Positions 47,001 through 55,880 of a DNA stretch of 64,000 nt are shown here, piece after piece (position 1 is the first letter of the stretch; each line of letters opens with the position of its first letter). Below the pieces are notes generated by a model. It was given only the letters and a program-made list of their open reading frames with translations, had not been told where the DNA came from and did not search any database. The stretch lies in the NCBI RefSeq assembly GCF_020080835.1, contig NC_058167.1:6802459-6866458 (forward strand). Reading direction: 5' to 3'. The position numbers were made by a program, and so were the translations under genes. This DNA is from Cotesia glomerata (lineage: Eukaryota; Arthropoda; Insecta; Hymenoptera; Braconidae).

Positions 47001-48419
47001 CACGAGAAAAGGATTTCGTCAAACTTTTCCCAATTGGCCAACGTTAAGTTGAACCTCTTGGGGTCTGCCTGTGCGCCATCCTTCTCCCCCGACTTAGCTC
47101 CTAGAGTGATCTCGATCGGGTAGTGGTCAGTATTCTGCACCCAACTTCTCTTTATGGACCAGCTAAGAATGCTACTCGCGAGTTTAGGCGTGACGAGTGT
47201 CACATCGATGTACGAACTCCCGTTAGTTGATTCAAACGTCGGACCCTCACTCGCGTTGTTGATTATCTCTAACTCGTGTGCGTCAATAAATTGCTCTAAC
47301 TTTTCGCCACGCGCGTCGTCAGTCTCTGATCCCCATCTCTCGGATTTCGCGTTCGCGTCCATTGATATTAATACCCGTTTCCCTCTCAGTGCTCGGACCA
47401 CTTTCTCTAAGTGCTTTAAATGCATGTCTATTTCGTCTTTGTACTGGAAGTATGCCGAGACTACGAAGAACGATGTGTCAGGTCCCATGATCTGAGCGCA
47501 TACGCAGTGGGTTGTACTAAGTTGTGATAAAACCAGCAACTGGTATTTAGGATTTGTTAAGCAAATGGCCGCATATGGCCTAGACCTGGTTTCGGCAGCA
47601 ACTTGTATGCCGCAACCGAACCCAGGTATTTTGAAACTATTATTACTATGTGCTGCGTATGGCTCTTGTAGAAGGAGAACATCAATACGTTTTTCCTCCC
47701 ACAACTGACTCGCCTCCAGAGTCCCAGCTTTGTCGTTCCGCAAATTCGCCTGCAAAACTCGAAGACCTTCAACCCCCATTCCCCGGGTCGCGTGCGGAGA
47801 CTTTCGATTCGACCTAACGCCCGGCGCGAGCCCATCTAAGTTTGCCGAGTTCGCGGACCCTCTGAGGGTGTTTTTAGTCGTCCCTAGGCATCTTCGCCGG
47901 TCGATGCTTCACAAGTAAGATTCGGAAACCCCCCTTCTACTTGGATTTACCTCTTCTAGGTTCAATCGCGTGAGTTTAACCAAACAGAGTCGCGTAGCTA
48001 GAGGCATTAGCTGTTCTATACGTAATGCTTCCGCGAGCTTACACGAACGCGATCGCGATGCCGAATTCGCGGGCCGGCGATGGACGGGAGCGTCAGATAG
48101 CAGCTCGTTCGGAGAAACGCGGTTGGCTACTCTGGCGCTCCGTCGAACGGTCGAAAGAGTTTGGTGACCACCGAACGTGGGAGCGTCACCTATCTGAGGC
48201 TTTGCCGTATTTTCCTGACCGGTTTATTTAAGTTGTAGGAGCTGGTAACACCTACAACCGAAAGCGCAGTGGCAATTCTTGGTTTGGGGTAACGCATCGA
48301 GGGATGCCTTTCAATGTTACCTTACTTATGGCGGGACCCACGGAAAGGGAATTGCTTGCTTAACTATGTTCTCTTAAGTTCGCCCTCACTCCCTTAAGAG
48401 AGTCATAGTTACTCCCGCC
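44006..48419 (-). mobile_element. R1-like LINE inserted in retroelement gag
   Basis: An 11-bp target duplication, GCAAATGATAA, brackets it exactly (43,995-44,005 and 48,420-48,430). Length 4,414 bp. It is notably richer in G+C than its surroundings. The 5' part (48,419-47,780) has no clear first ORF, so the copy may be 5'-truncated or of a one-ORF type. The 3' end carries no poly(A) but ends in TTC repeats in element sense. Confidence 0.92.
44519..47779 (-). CDS. LINE endonuclease/reverse transcriptase (R1 clade)
   Basis: 1,086 codons, fully open. The APE-type endonuclease occupies about 1-220 (ANLRNDKAGT, LLQEP, SYIDVTL, TDHYPIEI). The reverse transcriptase spans about 450-750 (YRPICLLSGLGKVFEKL, FDISGAFDNVWW, GCPQGSVLGPLFW). 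The catalytic box reads AFDDD at 683-687, where R1-like elements usually have A(F/Y)ADD; both catalytic aspartates remain but the alanine is replaced. A CCHC-type knuckle lies near the C-terminus (CDECRENG...HLMLECHEYE). The start at MGVEGLRVLQANL is the likely beginning of the endonuclease. The open frame suggests a recent insertion. Confidence 0.93.
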   Translation of the reverse strand: MGVEGLRVLQANLRNDKAGTLEASQLWEEKRIDVLLLQEPYAAHSNNSFKIPGFGCGIQVAAETRSRPYAAICLTNPKYQLLVLSQLSTTHCVCAQIMGPDTSFFVVSAYFQYKDEIDMHLKHLEKVVRALRGKRVLISMDANAKSERWGSETDDARGEKLEQFIDAHELEIINNASEGPTFESTNGSSYIDVTLVTPKLASSILSWSIKRSWVQNTDHYPIEITLGAKSGEKDGAQADPKRFNLTLANWEKFDEILFSCACTNLDGLGVESVEDVERYASALGKSILEACEAAIPRRKTHVKSYPWWTRKLTRAKKLVNKARRVYQRERDDLVKNTLSVKYRTLRKQYSTDIKRTRESSWRDFVTKKGNQEKWGPIYRTCAEKVRVKSAMRTLNRNGASTENFKETARCFLETHIVDDDQDNETPDQEKIRANTILLPDTADAEPFTPRELDKVLKTLKNKKAPGPDLIENEVVKRAGVILREQFLELYNACLALGAFPKEWKKGAIIMLVKSTDKNANDPKSYRPICLLSGLGKVFEKLIKERLTTTVLAEGNISSRQFGFTAKKSTEDAIVEMRRLVDSSEKRLVVGLLFDISGAFDNVWWTLVLEGLKARGCPSNIYAVIRNYFEDRSVALSWGFGSESKTPTRGCPQGSVLGPLFWNIMFDDLLKRLELTEHGNKFVAFDDDLLVLVEGSSRKEIEHNNQIVVDNILEWCCSAKLELSKSKTEAIFLKNEFVHRGPRKDKKSPYPYEAKGRQRKPKYDNKPPKIMIGDSKVKFKSSVRYLGVHFDEGLKVKNYIKTRRAKLSRVFGRMRRIARAEWGLRYPAMSTIYKGFFMPVVTYAAAAWSDRCDREDWRHLRALQRQALITTTTAYRTVSLEGICVVAGAVPIQLVIDERCARYSLRIGKQATLGNVTVQPDAEDRLVTLRTETIRRWQEQWDTSENGRETKVFFPDVAERLTNKWISPNFWLTQILTGHGCFREYQYKYEHTDSKFCDECRENGLGERVDNVEHLMLECHEYEPQREVLKDIWGGNAEWASVARAIATSQSNFKLLKGFSKVVMCCKLQTQLANENATRDKTQQTST

Positions 48420-48914
48420 GCAAATGATAACTGTGGTGTAAGTCTTACAACGAATGTTTCCAGGGCCGCTGCATTTAGATCATTCTTCTGATATTGTTTT
48501 TGGTCCTCTGGGAGTGCGCTCCTGTCAATTTTGTTATCTGCTTGACTTCTCATACTTTCTAACCGTGCCCCGAATTTTGCTACGCTCTCCTTCTCTTCCT
48601 GCAGTACTTTTGTTAGCCGATTTAATATTGCGAAAAAGTCCTCTGTACGCCCAAAGTTTTGTCGTAATTTTTCTATGAATGTGTCAATTGCCTCAGCTGT
48701 TTTCATGACTGTCCTCATGCTGCCTACTGCAACGCCTGAAAGTCTGGACGCTAATTAAAAAATGAACGTTCTTTCATCCCCGTATTTTAGCTTAGGAGTA
48801 CAGTATTCGATAGCATCGATAAACAGCTCAACATCACCCTCTCCCGAAAATACCGGAATGTGTCTCATAAGCGATATTATGCGCTTCAACCGGGCTTCTT
48901 CACTTATTTTTCGC

Positions 48915-49140
48915 TATTTCAATTCACTTTTCCTATTTCAATTATTCTTCTTTATTTCAATTCACTGTTTCAATTTTAATTATCTTCTTTATTTCAATTC
49001 AATTTTTCATTTTCAATTATCTTCTTTTTTTCAATTCACTTTTCAATTTCAATTATCTTCTTTATTTCAATTCACTTTTTTCAATTTCAATTATCTTCTT
49101 TTTTTCAATTCACTTTTCAATTTCACTTTTAATTTTCTTC
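48915..49140 (-). repeat. Tandem ~37-bp repeats in retroelement leader
   Basis: Five or six imperfect copies of a unit containing TTTCAATTATCTTCTTTATTTCAATTCACTT (plus strand, here summarised as TTTCAATTATCTTC + TTTCAATTCACTT) lie between the primer site and gag. Copies vary in T-run length. They are unstable-looking and non-coding. Confidence 0.85.
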
Positions 49141-49254
49141 AATAATTCTTACTTTTATACCCGGGTATTTCCTAGAGTTCTCAGTTTTTCCGATTTCTGG
49201 GTACTCACCACTAAATTTTCCGTATAATTCACTTCACTCAATTCACTTAGCTGG

Positions 49255-49283
49255 GCGACAACCACGTTGGGCGCCAATTTTTC
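49255..49283 (-). promoter_or_regulatory. Candidate primer binding site
   Basis: In element orientation the 5' LTR ends ...CACGTAACA, then 7-8 bases follow, then TGGCGCCCAACGTGG. TGGCGCC at this place is the usual start of a tRNA-complementary primer site in retroelements. The tRNA was not assigned. Confidence 0.6.
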
Positions 49284-50087
49284 TGTTACGTGTGAACCTA
49301 CACCTGGTTATTTACCTGTCACGTAAACAGACCTCCGGACTAGCTCAGCGTCTCACTGAAAAATATTTAGATGTTGATAAGAGGGTGGGTCGCTCAGTGA
49401 ATGAAGAATACTCGTGAATTACGGTACTAATTGTTTATTGGGCGTCCCCAAAGCATGGGAGTTGCCCGAAATGGCCCTGAGAGTCTCTTTTACAAAATAA
49501 TTCTATTTATAAAAGCAAATCTAATCCAGTACAATAATCCATTTGATGCGATACTTTTGATTCTATAACTGAGAGAGAGAGAGATGGGACAGCAACGAGA
49601 ATGAGAGTCTTAGGAGACAATTAATCACGATGCAAGACAGCTCGGACTCGACATAGATTCGGACAGACTAAACGACTGACTGATTACAAGTGGCCGCTCC
49701 TCCTGGAGGTCCCAGGTTTATGTAACCTCGGTCGTGGATGCCGCCAAACACCTGTATCACTGCGCGGAACTTGTATTATTCCGCGGTTGATCTCAGATTA
49801 TTCCGCCCTTAGGAACTAGGTGGTTATTGTCAAGTTTCCTAGTCAGCAGAAAATGGTATCAAAGCGCCGAAAGCGGTTCCCTGTGCTAGAGTACCTGTTC
49901 GCTCGGTTCCCATGCGAAAGCGTCTCCTCAGCAACACGTGCAAGCAGCGATTCTCGGTAACCAGAGTCAGGCTAGAAATACAACGGAAATTCGGTGTCTA
50001 ATTCAAGTGGGCAAGTTGGCCCATCGATTTATAGAAATATATATGATTTATCTCAGTATTGACGGGAGGGTAAGCCCACCCGTCACA
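49284..50087 (-). repeat. 5' LTR (804 bp)
   Basis: On the plus strand it begins TGTTACGTGTGAACCTACAC and ends GCCCACCCGTCACA. It is about 85 bp longer than its partner: it keeps a segment of about 97 bp (GAGAGAGATGGGACAGC... to ...AACGACTGA) absent from the other LTR, and lacks a 12-bp duplication. Aligned parts differ at only a few bases. Confidence 0.93.
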
Positions 50088-51150
50088 TGCCGGTTTACTT
50101 ATTGAATATAGTCTCATAACAATGTAATTGTGCCTTTAATTAATTAAAAAAATTATTGCTTAATTTATCTGAGGTTTGTTATTATTTTGCAGTGCATGCA
50201 CGGGAAAAAATTTCAAACTCTATATTATTTATAATTATACCCTTTTATTTTAAATTAAATTATTATGCCGGTTCATTTATCAAATTTAGTACCTCAACAA
50301 AGTAATTGTGCCTTTAATTAATTAAATAATATATTATACTGAAGTTGTCACCCATTCAAGTTGTTGTGTAATCGCCCAAGTCAGACGTGTGCCGCCCGGC
50401 TATCTCTGCCACTTTCAGAGGCTGGCAACGTAACGTAACGCACATATTTTTAATTATAATCACTGTAAAATATTGGTGGGTGCTGGGATCGAACCCGGGT
50501 GCCACTCTTTCGAAAAGCGAGCACCGAGCCGACCAGGCCATTGCCAGCCTCTTATTAAATTATATATTATTTACTTATTTTAAGGTGTATTTTTATTTTG
50601 CAGTGCATGCATGGGAAAAACATTCAAAGTCTAAATTATTTACAATTAGACCTTTTTATTTTAAATTAAATTATTATACCGGTTTACTTATTGAATATAG
50701 TCTCTTAACAAAGTAATTGTGCCTTTAATTAATTAAATAATATATTATTTAATTATTTTAAGGTGTATTTTTATATTGCAGTGCATGCACGGGAAAGAAA
50801 TTCAAAGTCTAAATTATCTATAATTACACCCTTTTATTTTAAATTAAATTATTATGCCGGTTCACTTATCGAATTTAGTCCCTCAACAAAGTAATTGTGC
50901 CTTTAATTAATTAAATTATATATTATTTACTTATTTTAAGGTGTATTTTTATTTTGCAGTGCATGCACGGGAAAAACATTCAAAGTCTAAATTATTTATA
51001 ATTAGACCTTTTTATTTTAAATTAAATTTTTATGCCGGTTTACTTATTGAATATAGTCTCTTAACAAAGTAATTTTGCCTTTCATTAATTAAAAAAATTA
51101 TTGTTTAATTTATCTAAGGTTTATTATTTATTTGCAGTGCGCACGGGATT
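50088..51150 (-). repeat. ~178-bp tandem array, right arm
   Basis: The same unit as in the left arm, read inverted, with the motif TGCAGTGCATGCACGGGA at about 50,190, 50,600, 50,780 and 50,958 and a shortened last copy at about 51,133. The first enlarged interval holds a SINE. Another piece of this arm (27,946-28,048) is separated from it by the LTR retroelement. Confidence 0.9.
50337..50553 (-). mobile_element. tRNA-derived SINE
   Basis: Read on the minus strand it has a pol III A box (TGGCCTGGTCGG) and B box (GGTTCGATCCC) in a ~75-bp tRNA-like head, followed by a ~140-bp unrelated body. It is flanked by a 16-bp duplication differing at one base (ATTAAATAATATATTA at 50,321-50,336; ATTAAATTATATATTA at 50,554-50,569). 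It interrupts one ~178-bp unit of the foldback right arm. Confidence 0.85.
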
Positions 51151-51345
51151 AGAATGTAAATTCTAAATAATTTATTATTTCACTATTTTATTTTTAATTA
51201 GTTTATTGTGACGCCCTAATTACTGACTTCTGTTTTCTAGAGAAATTTTTCATTTTTATTCCTTTACTTCTTTTATATCACTCTCCAACCATTAGAAACA
51301 TATCCCCTAATCTATTTTCCCAGAATGATCGCTCTGATCACATAT

Positions 51346-52060
51346 TTTTTTTTTTTTTTTTTTTTTATTAAAAAAAATTAGGTACAAGGCGTTGGTGTAA
51401 ACCAATATAGCCAACTTTACAAACTTATATTATGTACAGTACATTTTCGCCGCTCTTACATTTAAAATATAGAATTATTAAATATAAATATAAATATATA
51501 GAACAATACATGTGTAGTTCAATTAGGCTTATGCCATATCACTGTTGAGTAATGATCCCATCTTAGTAATAAAAATTCATAAGGTTTACATTTTTTCCCT
51601 TTACAAAATAAATAAAAAAAAAAACATTAATATATTGCACAAATAAAATATACAGAAATTAGAGCGATTCTTATTAAGATATTTTCCAATTATCAGTGTG
51701 CTTAATTTGTTCATCCATGATATAACTATATTAATCAACCACAAGTTTGCTCATTAAAGACAAATAGACTTGGAAGTAACTATATACAAAATGACACTCT
51801 TTTCTTTTTGAGTTATTGAATAATAAAAAAAAAAAAAAAGACATTAAATAAATTTCTTAATAGACGATAAAAATGTACTTAGGCAATTAATAATTCCCTG
51901 ACTCAAGCTACTTAAAAGAGATTCAACATTGTAAGGGCCTTGACCTATATTAGTACCTAATGCTTTAATAAAACCAGCTCTTTGAGATTCGTATAGAGGA
52001 CACTGAAATAGAATGTGGTTCGGGGTTTCTTCTGGTGCTCCACAGGCACAAGCGGGCGAC
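51346..52060 (-). mobile_element. 5'-truncated LINE fragment
   Basis: Flanked by a direct repeat TGATCACATATTTT (about 51,335-51,348 and 52,061-52,074). A 21-T tract at its left end is the poly(A) tail in element sense. The minus-strand frame ending at 51,844 encodes the C-terminus of a LINE polymerase protein with the knuckle CACGAPEETPNHILFQCPLY. The rest (about 51,367-51,843) is 3' UTR. Not the same family as the R1-like LINE in gag. Confidence 0.9.
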
Positions 52061-52295
52061 TGATCACATATTTTAGGCAATTTCAGGGTGTCACTGACAT
52101 CTATTAACTAAATCTTACATTTCACGTCTATCTTTTTCATTATTCTATTCGACATTCGACATGATGGCAGCATTTTACATTTCTGTGGCTGCGTATAACT
52201 CTCCATTCGAATTATTTGTGCGCCTTCACTGCATAGCTAGCATAGCCAACATAAAATTTTTGATCGCCGCCATATTGTTGGCAAAGTGTCCCCGT

Positions 52296-52508
52296 TCCGT
52301 GGGGGTGTATTCAGACAGGCGCGAATGTCACTCGATCAATCGAATTCAAGTGGTGTGTTAACGTGTTTGTGAGTTACATTCAAGAATTATTCACGATATA
52401 ATTTTATTAAATTAAATAATTATAGTACTTAACAAGTACTATAAAATAATATATTTTCTCCAGTGGATATAAGTTATTACTATACAGTGGGATAAATAAA
52501 ACGCCAAG
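52296..52508 (+). promoter_or_regulatory. ITM2 5' UTR abutting the foldback element
   Basis: Single-copy sequence starts just after the transposon end. The first ~80 bases are GC-balanced (TCAGACAGGCGCGAATGTCA), then A/T-rich up to AAGATGAC. If the ITM2 promoter lies upstream, the 25.8-kb stack has displaced it or supplies it. Confidence 0.45.
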
Positions 52509-54952
52509 ATGACGGTCATCACTAAAGCTATTGGCGAAAAGAAGCCTGTGGATAAAATGGAGCAGCCATTGGTTTGTATTTATTCAGACAATACTCATCA
52601 ATTTTAATAACCGATTTTTTATGGATGCTTATGATAGTTATTGATTAAAATTTATGGTCTTCAGAAGAAAAAAATATAATAAAAAATATTACATATCAAA
52701 ATAACTACAAATTTAGTTAATTGTTTGGATAAATTTTTTGGATGTTAAAATAATCTCTGAAGACGTAATTATTCGCGCATATAATATACATGCATCTATT
52801 TTTATTTTGTATACTCTATTGTTAAAATTTATAATTCAATTAAGTAATTATCTTTTAATTGTATAAAATTAATTAATAATTTGAGAGTATACATTATTAA
52901 ATTGTTACCATCTAATGTGCGATGTCGTTTTCATATTATTATAAAAGATAAAAATTTCTAATAATAACCGCGGAAGTTATTTAGATATTTTTTATATATA
53001 AAATGCAGTAGGGCGTTGTTGGAAGTACCATAAACGATTATTTAATCTGAATTATCATAAAACGTGTATAAATTGATATCATATATCATAGGATGAATAA
53101 TCATACTGGAAAATTTTTATTTGAAGTAAATTATTTTTTTAATAGCACAATCCTCAGGGTGATGTAGAATCGCAAAGTTCTCAACAACAGCAACAGCGAG
53201 ATTTAGGCAGACATTCACACTATTTAATATTGCGAAGAGCTAATTTCACTTCTAAGTCTATGACACTTTACTGCCTATTATTTACGGCCCTACTGGGTAT
53301 GAGTATTGGTGTACTTGGTGGTATATGTATTTACAGGCGTTATGCTCGCGAACAGATGCATAGATTCCGCACTGGATGGTACAGCATTCCATACGAACGC
53401 ATGGATACTAAATTGCCATTTGTTAGTGATGAATTGTCAGCCGGCGTTCCATCTGATAGTGATCTATTCAAAAGTCTTGCCAGAGATACGGAACAAGAGG
53501 CTCTTGTTCTTGATAGATCTGCGCAAAATACTATACGTAATTTCTTCCAAGATTCAAGCAAAGACTTTTTTCAAGAATGTTTTGAAATGGATTTAGAAAA
53601 CGGACATTATGAAGGAATTGAAGTACCAGACTTCCGTGATGGACGTCAAGGACGTTTTATACACGATTTCAACATTGTATATTGTTTTATTTTTGTTGAT
53701 AATTTATACTTGATTCGTAACTGATTAATTTTTATCTAAATCTGTTTGTTTATTTTTATTTTCAGAATCTAACCGGAATTATTGATCTTGATGGTCATTC
53801 TTGTTTTGTTATGGCACTTGATCGTGATAAAGTTTTACCACCGAAAAATATGTACGATTTGTTAAACAAAATGTACAATGGTAAATGCTATAAATTAAAA
53901 AATAAATTTTCAGTTTTTTACACATTGTTTGCAAATGAAATTCTTTTTTTTTCTTTAGGGTACTATGAAGTTAATACAAAAGTTGTACGTGAAACAATGA
54001 AAGCTGTATTTCCAGCTATTTGTGACCGTTCTACCGTAGGGACATACATTGCACGTGAATGTAAACAAATGCCGATATATACTCTTGAAATAGTAAATAA
54101 TACTGGTAAGTGTAATTTAAATCGCAAACCACGAGCATAGAGATTTGGTCCTAGATAGATATTTTAATAACATACTTGGTGGATATATGTCCCGGGAAAG
54201 TATTGATATCCTATAAATTTTTAAGCTCTATATTTATCAACTTAGAAAAAAAAAAATATTACTCAAACAAAGAAAACCTTTAGTATTCTTAGATTTAGCT
54301 AATTAATCTAAAAATCGATAAACTTAATCGTTTTCTTCGAAATTTTACTGTTTAACTATAGTTTAAATTTAGAATATTCGTAAATTTTAGATTGGGCTCG
54401 GTCAAGCTTGCTAAGCTCTTGGGAGATCTTAGCAGATCATGTACCAAAAACTAAAAGTAACTACATTCTCTCTAAAGAATATCTATAAGAAAACAATGCA
54501 AGGTATACTAACCTAAGCTCAGTCCAGCGAAGAAGTTAGTAAACTTGAACGAGTCCATTAACTTTTATAGAATATTTGAAAAATTATTTTATTTTTTAAA
54601 CTGGCAAATATTACTGAAATTTTATATGTGATAAAATTGCATGTCCAGATTTAAAAAATTAGTTTGATAACTTACATTTATAAATTCCGTAATTTTATTT
54701 ACTAATGGATTGATTGAAATATTTTTCTGGGCCTAATTCAAAATGCTTATTAAAATTTTTTATTATTAATGGTATTAAAAGTTATAAGATTTCTTTAGTT
54801 AGTAAATAATAACTACTTTAATATTTTTAGCTGGAATAGTAAAACGAAGTATTGATGGTGTTATATTTGGACATTTTGCTGGTACAAATATTATTGAATA
54901 TGATATATCAAATATGGCAGAAGTGCAAGAGGAGGCACGTAAAGATGATTAA
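52509..54952 (+). CDS. Integral membrane protein 2 (ITM2/BRI), BRICHOS domain
   Basis: Five exons (52509-52571, 53146-53676, 53766-53880, 53959-54105, 54831-54952) in consistent phase give 325 residues. It is a type II membrane protein: a polar Gln-rich N-terminus, then one membrane segment at about 62-84 (TLYCLLFTALLGMSIGVLGG). The luminal BRICHOS domain spans about 190-285 with conserved cysteines (HSCFVM, AICDRS, ARECKQMP). A KR furin-type site (IVKR|SID) near residue 290 would release a C-terminal peptide, as in vertebrate ITM2B. The family moves through the secretory pathway, and the BRICHOS domain works as a chaperone. No lesions are seen despite the adjacent transposon stack. Confidence 0.93.
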
Positions 54953-55880
54953 ATATTATATTAATTAATCACGTAATATATGTTACAGTAGAATATTTGT
55001 ACTCTTATGCTCTTTCTGCATCTAAGTCACAAAAATGTAGAAATTTTATATAATAGTTACACTATGAATGTAGAGTGCTCACATTACAATTTATTTCATT
55101 GTTTTTATATTTATTTATATTTGAGTTTTGTATTTGATTTTCGAGTATATTATATGAATATTGATCGTAATTTACAAGTTACTATCACAAAATTAGTAAA
55201 ACAAAAAAAATTTTAAACTATATTAGATATAATCATGTAACGTGTGATCGACTAGTAGTATACTGAATTATATAATGCAAGGCTGAATTAACTATTATTA
55301 ATTATTTTATCCCAACGCGCGAGTATCGATCATTTGTAAAGATACAAATTTAATCTTTATTTGATAAATAATCATGAACTATTTATTGTATATAATACAA
55401 ATATGTAATTTTTATTTTGAATTTTCGTACATATATAAATTTTACCCTGCTTCACGTCAAAAATTATGGACAGTTTTAAGAGTCCAACTCCCCAAATTGA
55501 CACAAAATAAAAAATAAAATATTCAGAATTTATATTATTCTCTTTCATTCCATAGTTTTAAGAAAAAAATATCCAAAGTAATATTAGTTTAAAGACAACT
55601 ATTGAGGTGATATAATCTTAATTTATTTTAACGTATATATATATATACTAATTGAATAAATGTATCTCTTATAACAAATTTATAAATGTAAAAGTAACAA
55701 AAATATAAAACACTGTAAAGTGATAAATAAATATTGATGTTAAATAAATAATATAAAATGTTTTTTTATTATTATATTATAATTTATAATATTATGTCGA
55801 ATTCAATTTACATGAAATAGTTAGGTATTATTCAGTCAAGAAAATATTGTTAAATATTGACTTATCTAATTACTCAATTG
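54953..55880. other. Intergenic between convergent ITM2 and RSRC1
   Basis: A/T-rich 3' flanks of both genes. No gene or structured repeat is seen; AATAAA-type signals are frequent and cannot be assigned. Confidence 0.5.

Larger units (their letters stand above)
43221..48917 (-). pseudogene. gag: Retroelement gag, interrupted by stop, LINE and frameshift
   Basis: Element-sense fragments: about 48,917-48,720 (arginine-rich start, then acidic), a TAA stop near 48,737, then 48,718-48,431 in capsid-like helical sequence (IDTFIEKLRQNFG, LTKVLQEEKESV). A 4.4-kb LINE follows, the frame resumes at 43,994-43,838 (NLADALKIALEAE), a one-base frameshift lies near 43,850, then a nucleocapsid segment to 43,221 with a CCHC knuckle C-x2-C-x4-H-x4-C (CYGCGEVGHFIRNC) and a long Gln/Asn/Arg-rich tail. 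The tail overlaps the start of pol in another frame, consistent with translational frameshifting between gag and pol. With three lesions it cannot give an intact Gag. Confidence 0.85.
28049..50087 (-). mobile_element. 22-kb Ty3/gypsy-type LTR retroelement with ANK and glycoprotein genes
   Basis: It is bounded by TG...CA long terminal repeats and by a perfect 5-bp target duplication, TGCCG (28,044-28,048 and 50,088-50,092), in a tandem unit of the foldback arm. Element orientation is minus: 5' LTR on the right. Gene order is gag, pol (PR-RT-RH-insert-IN), ankyrin gene, long spacer, glycoprotein 1, glycoprotein 2 remnant. PR-RT-RH-IN order assigns it to Ty3/gypsy (Metaviridae). About 5.1 kb comes from secondary insertions (R1-like LINE, MITE), leaving about 17 kb, which is very long for this class. 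Frameshifts and stops in gag, ankyrin and glycoprotein genes show this copy is defective. Confidence 0.93.
26512..52295. mobile_element. Foldback-type DNA element holding all nested insertions
   Basis: The left end ACGGGGACACTTTGCCAACA (26,512) recurs inverted at 52,295, and the following ~420 bp match as inverted repeat with few changes. Inward, both arms become ~178-bp tandem units in opposite orientation. The arms meet at about 27,945, so the element itself is nearly all arm with no coding core. Without later insertions it would be about 2.8 kb. Flanks carry GTGGGGTG (left) and GTGGGGGTG (right), a possible imperfect 8-9-bp duplication. Long arms with internal tandem repeats resemble Foldback/Galileo-type elements; family assignment is inference. 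The right end is about 210 bp upstream of the ITM2 ATG. Confidence 0.8.

Noticed and set aside
47970..48231. GC-rich plus-strand frames in the LINE 5' region
   Set aside because: Antisense to the LINE and without similarity to known products; likely chance in GC-rich sequence.
50466..50553. Possible functional tRNA gene
   Set aside because: The promoter boxes are present, but the cloverleaf is poor and the unit has a non-tRNA body plus target duplication, so it is a SINE.
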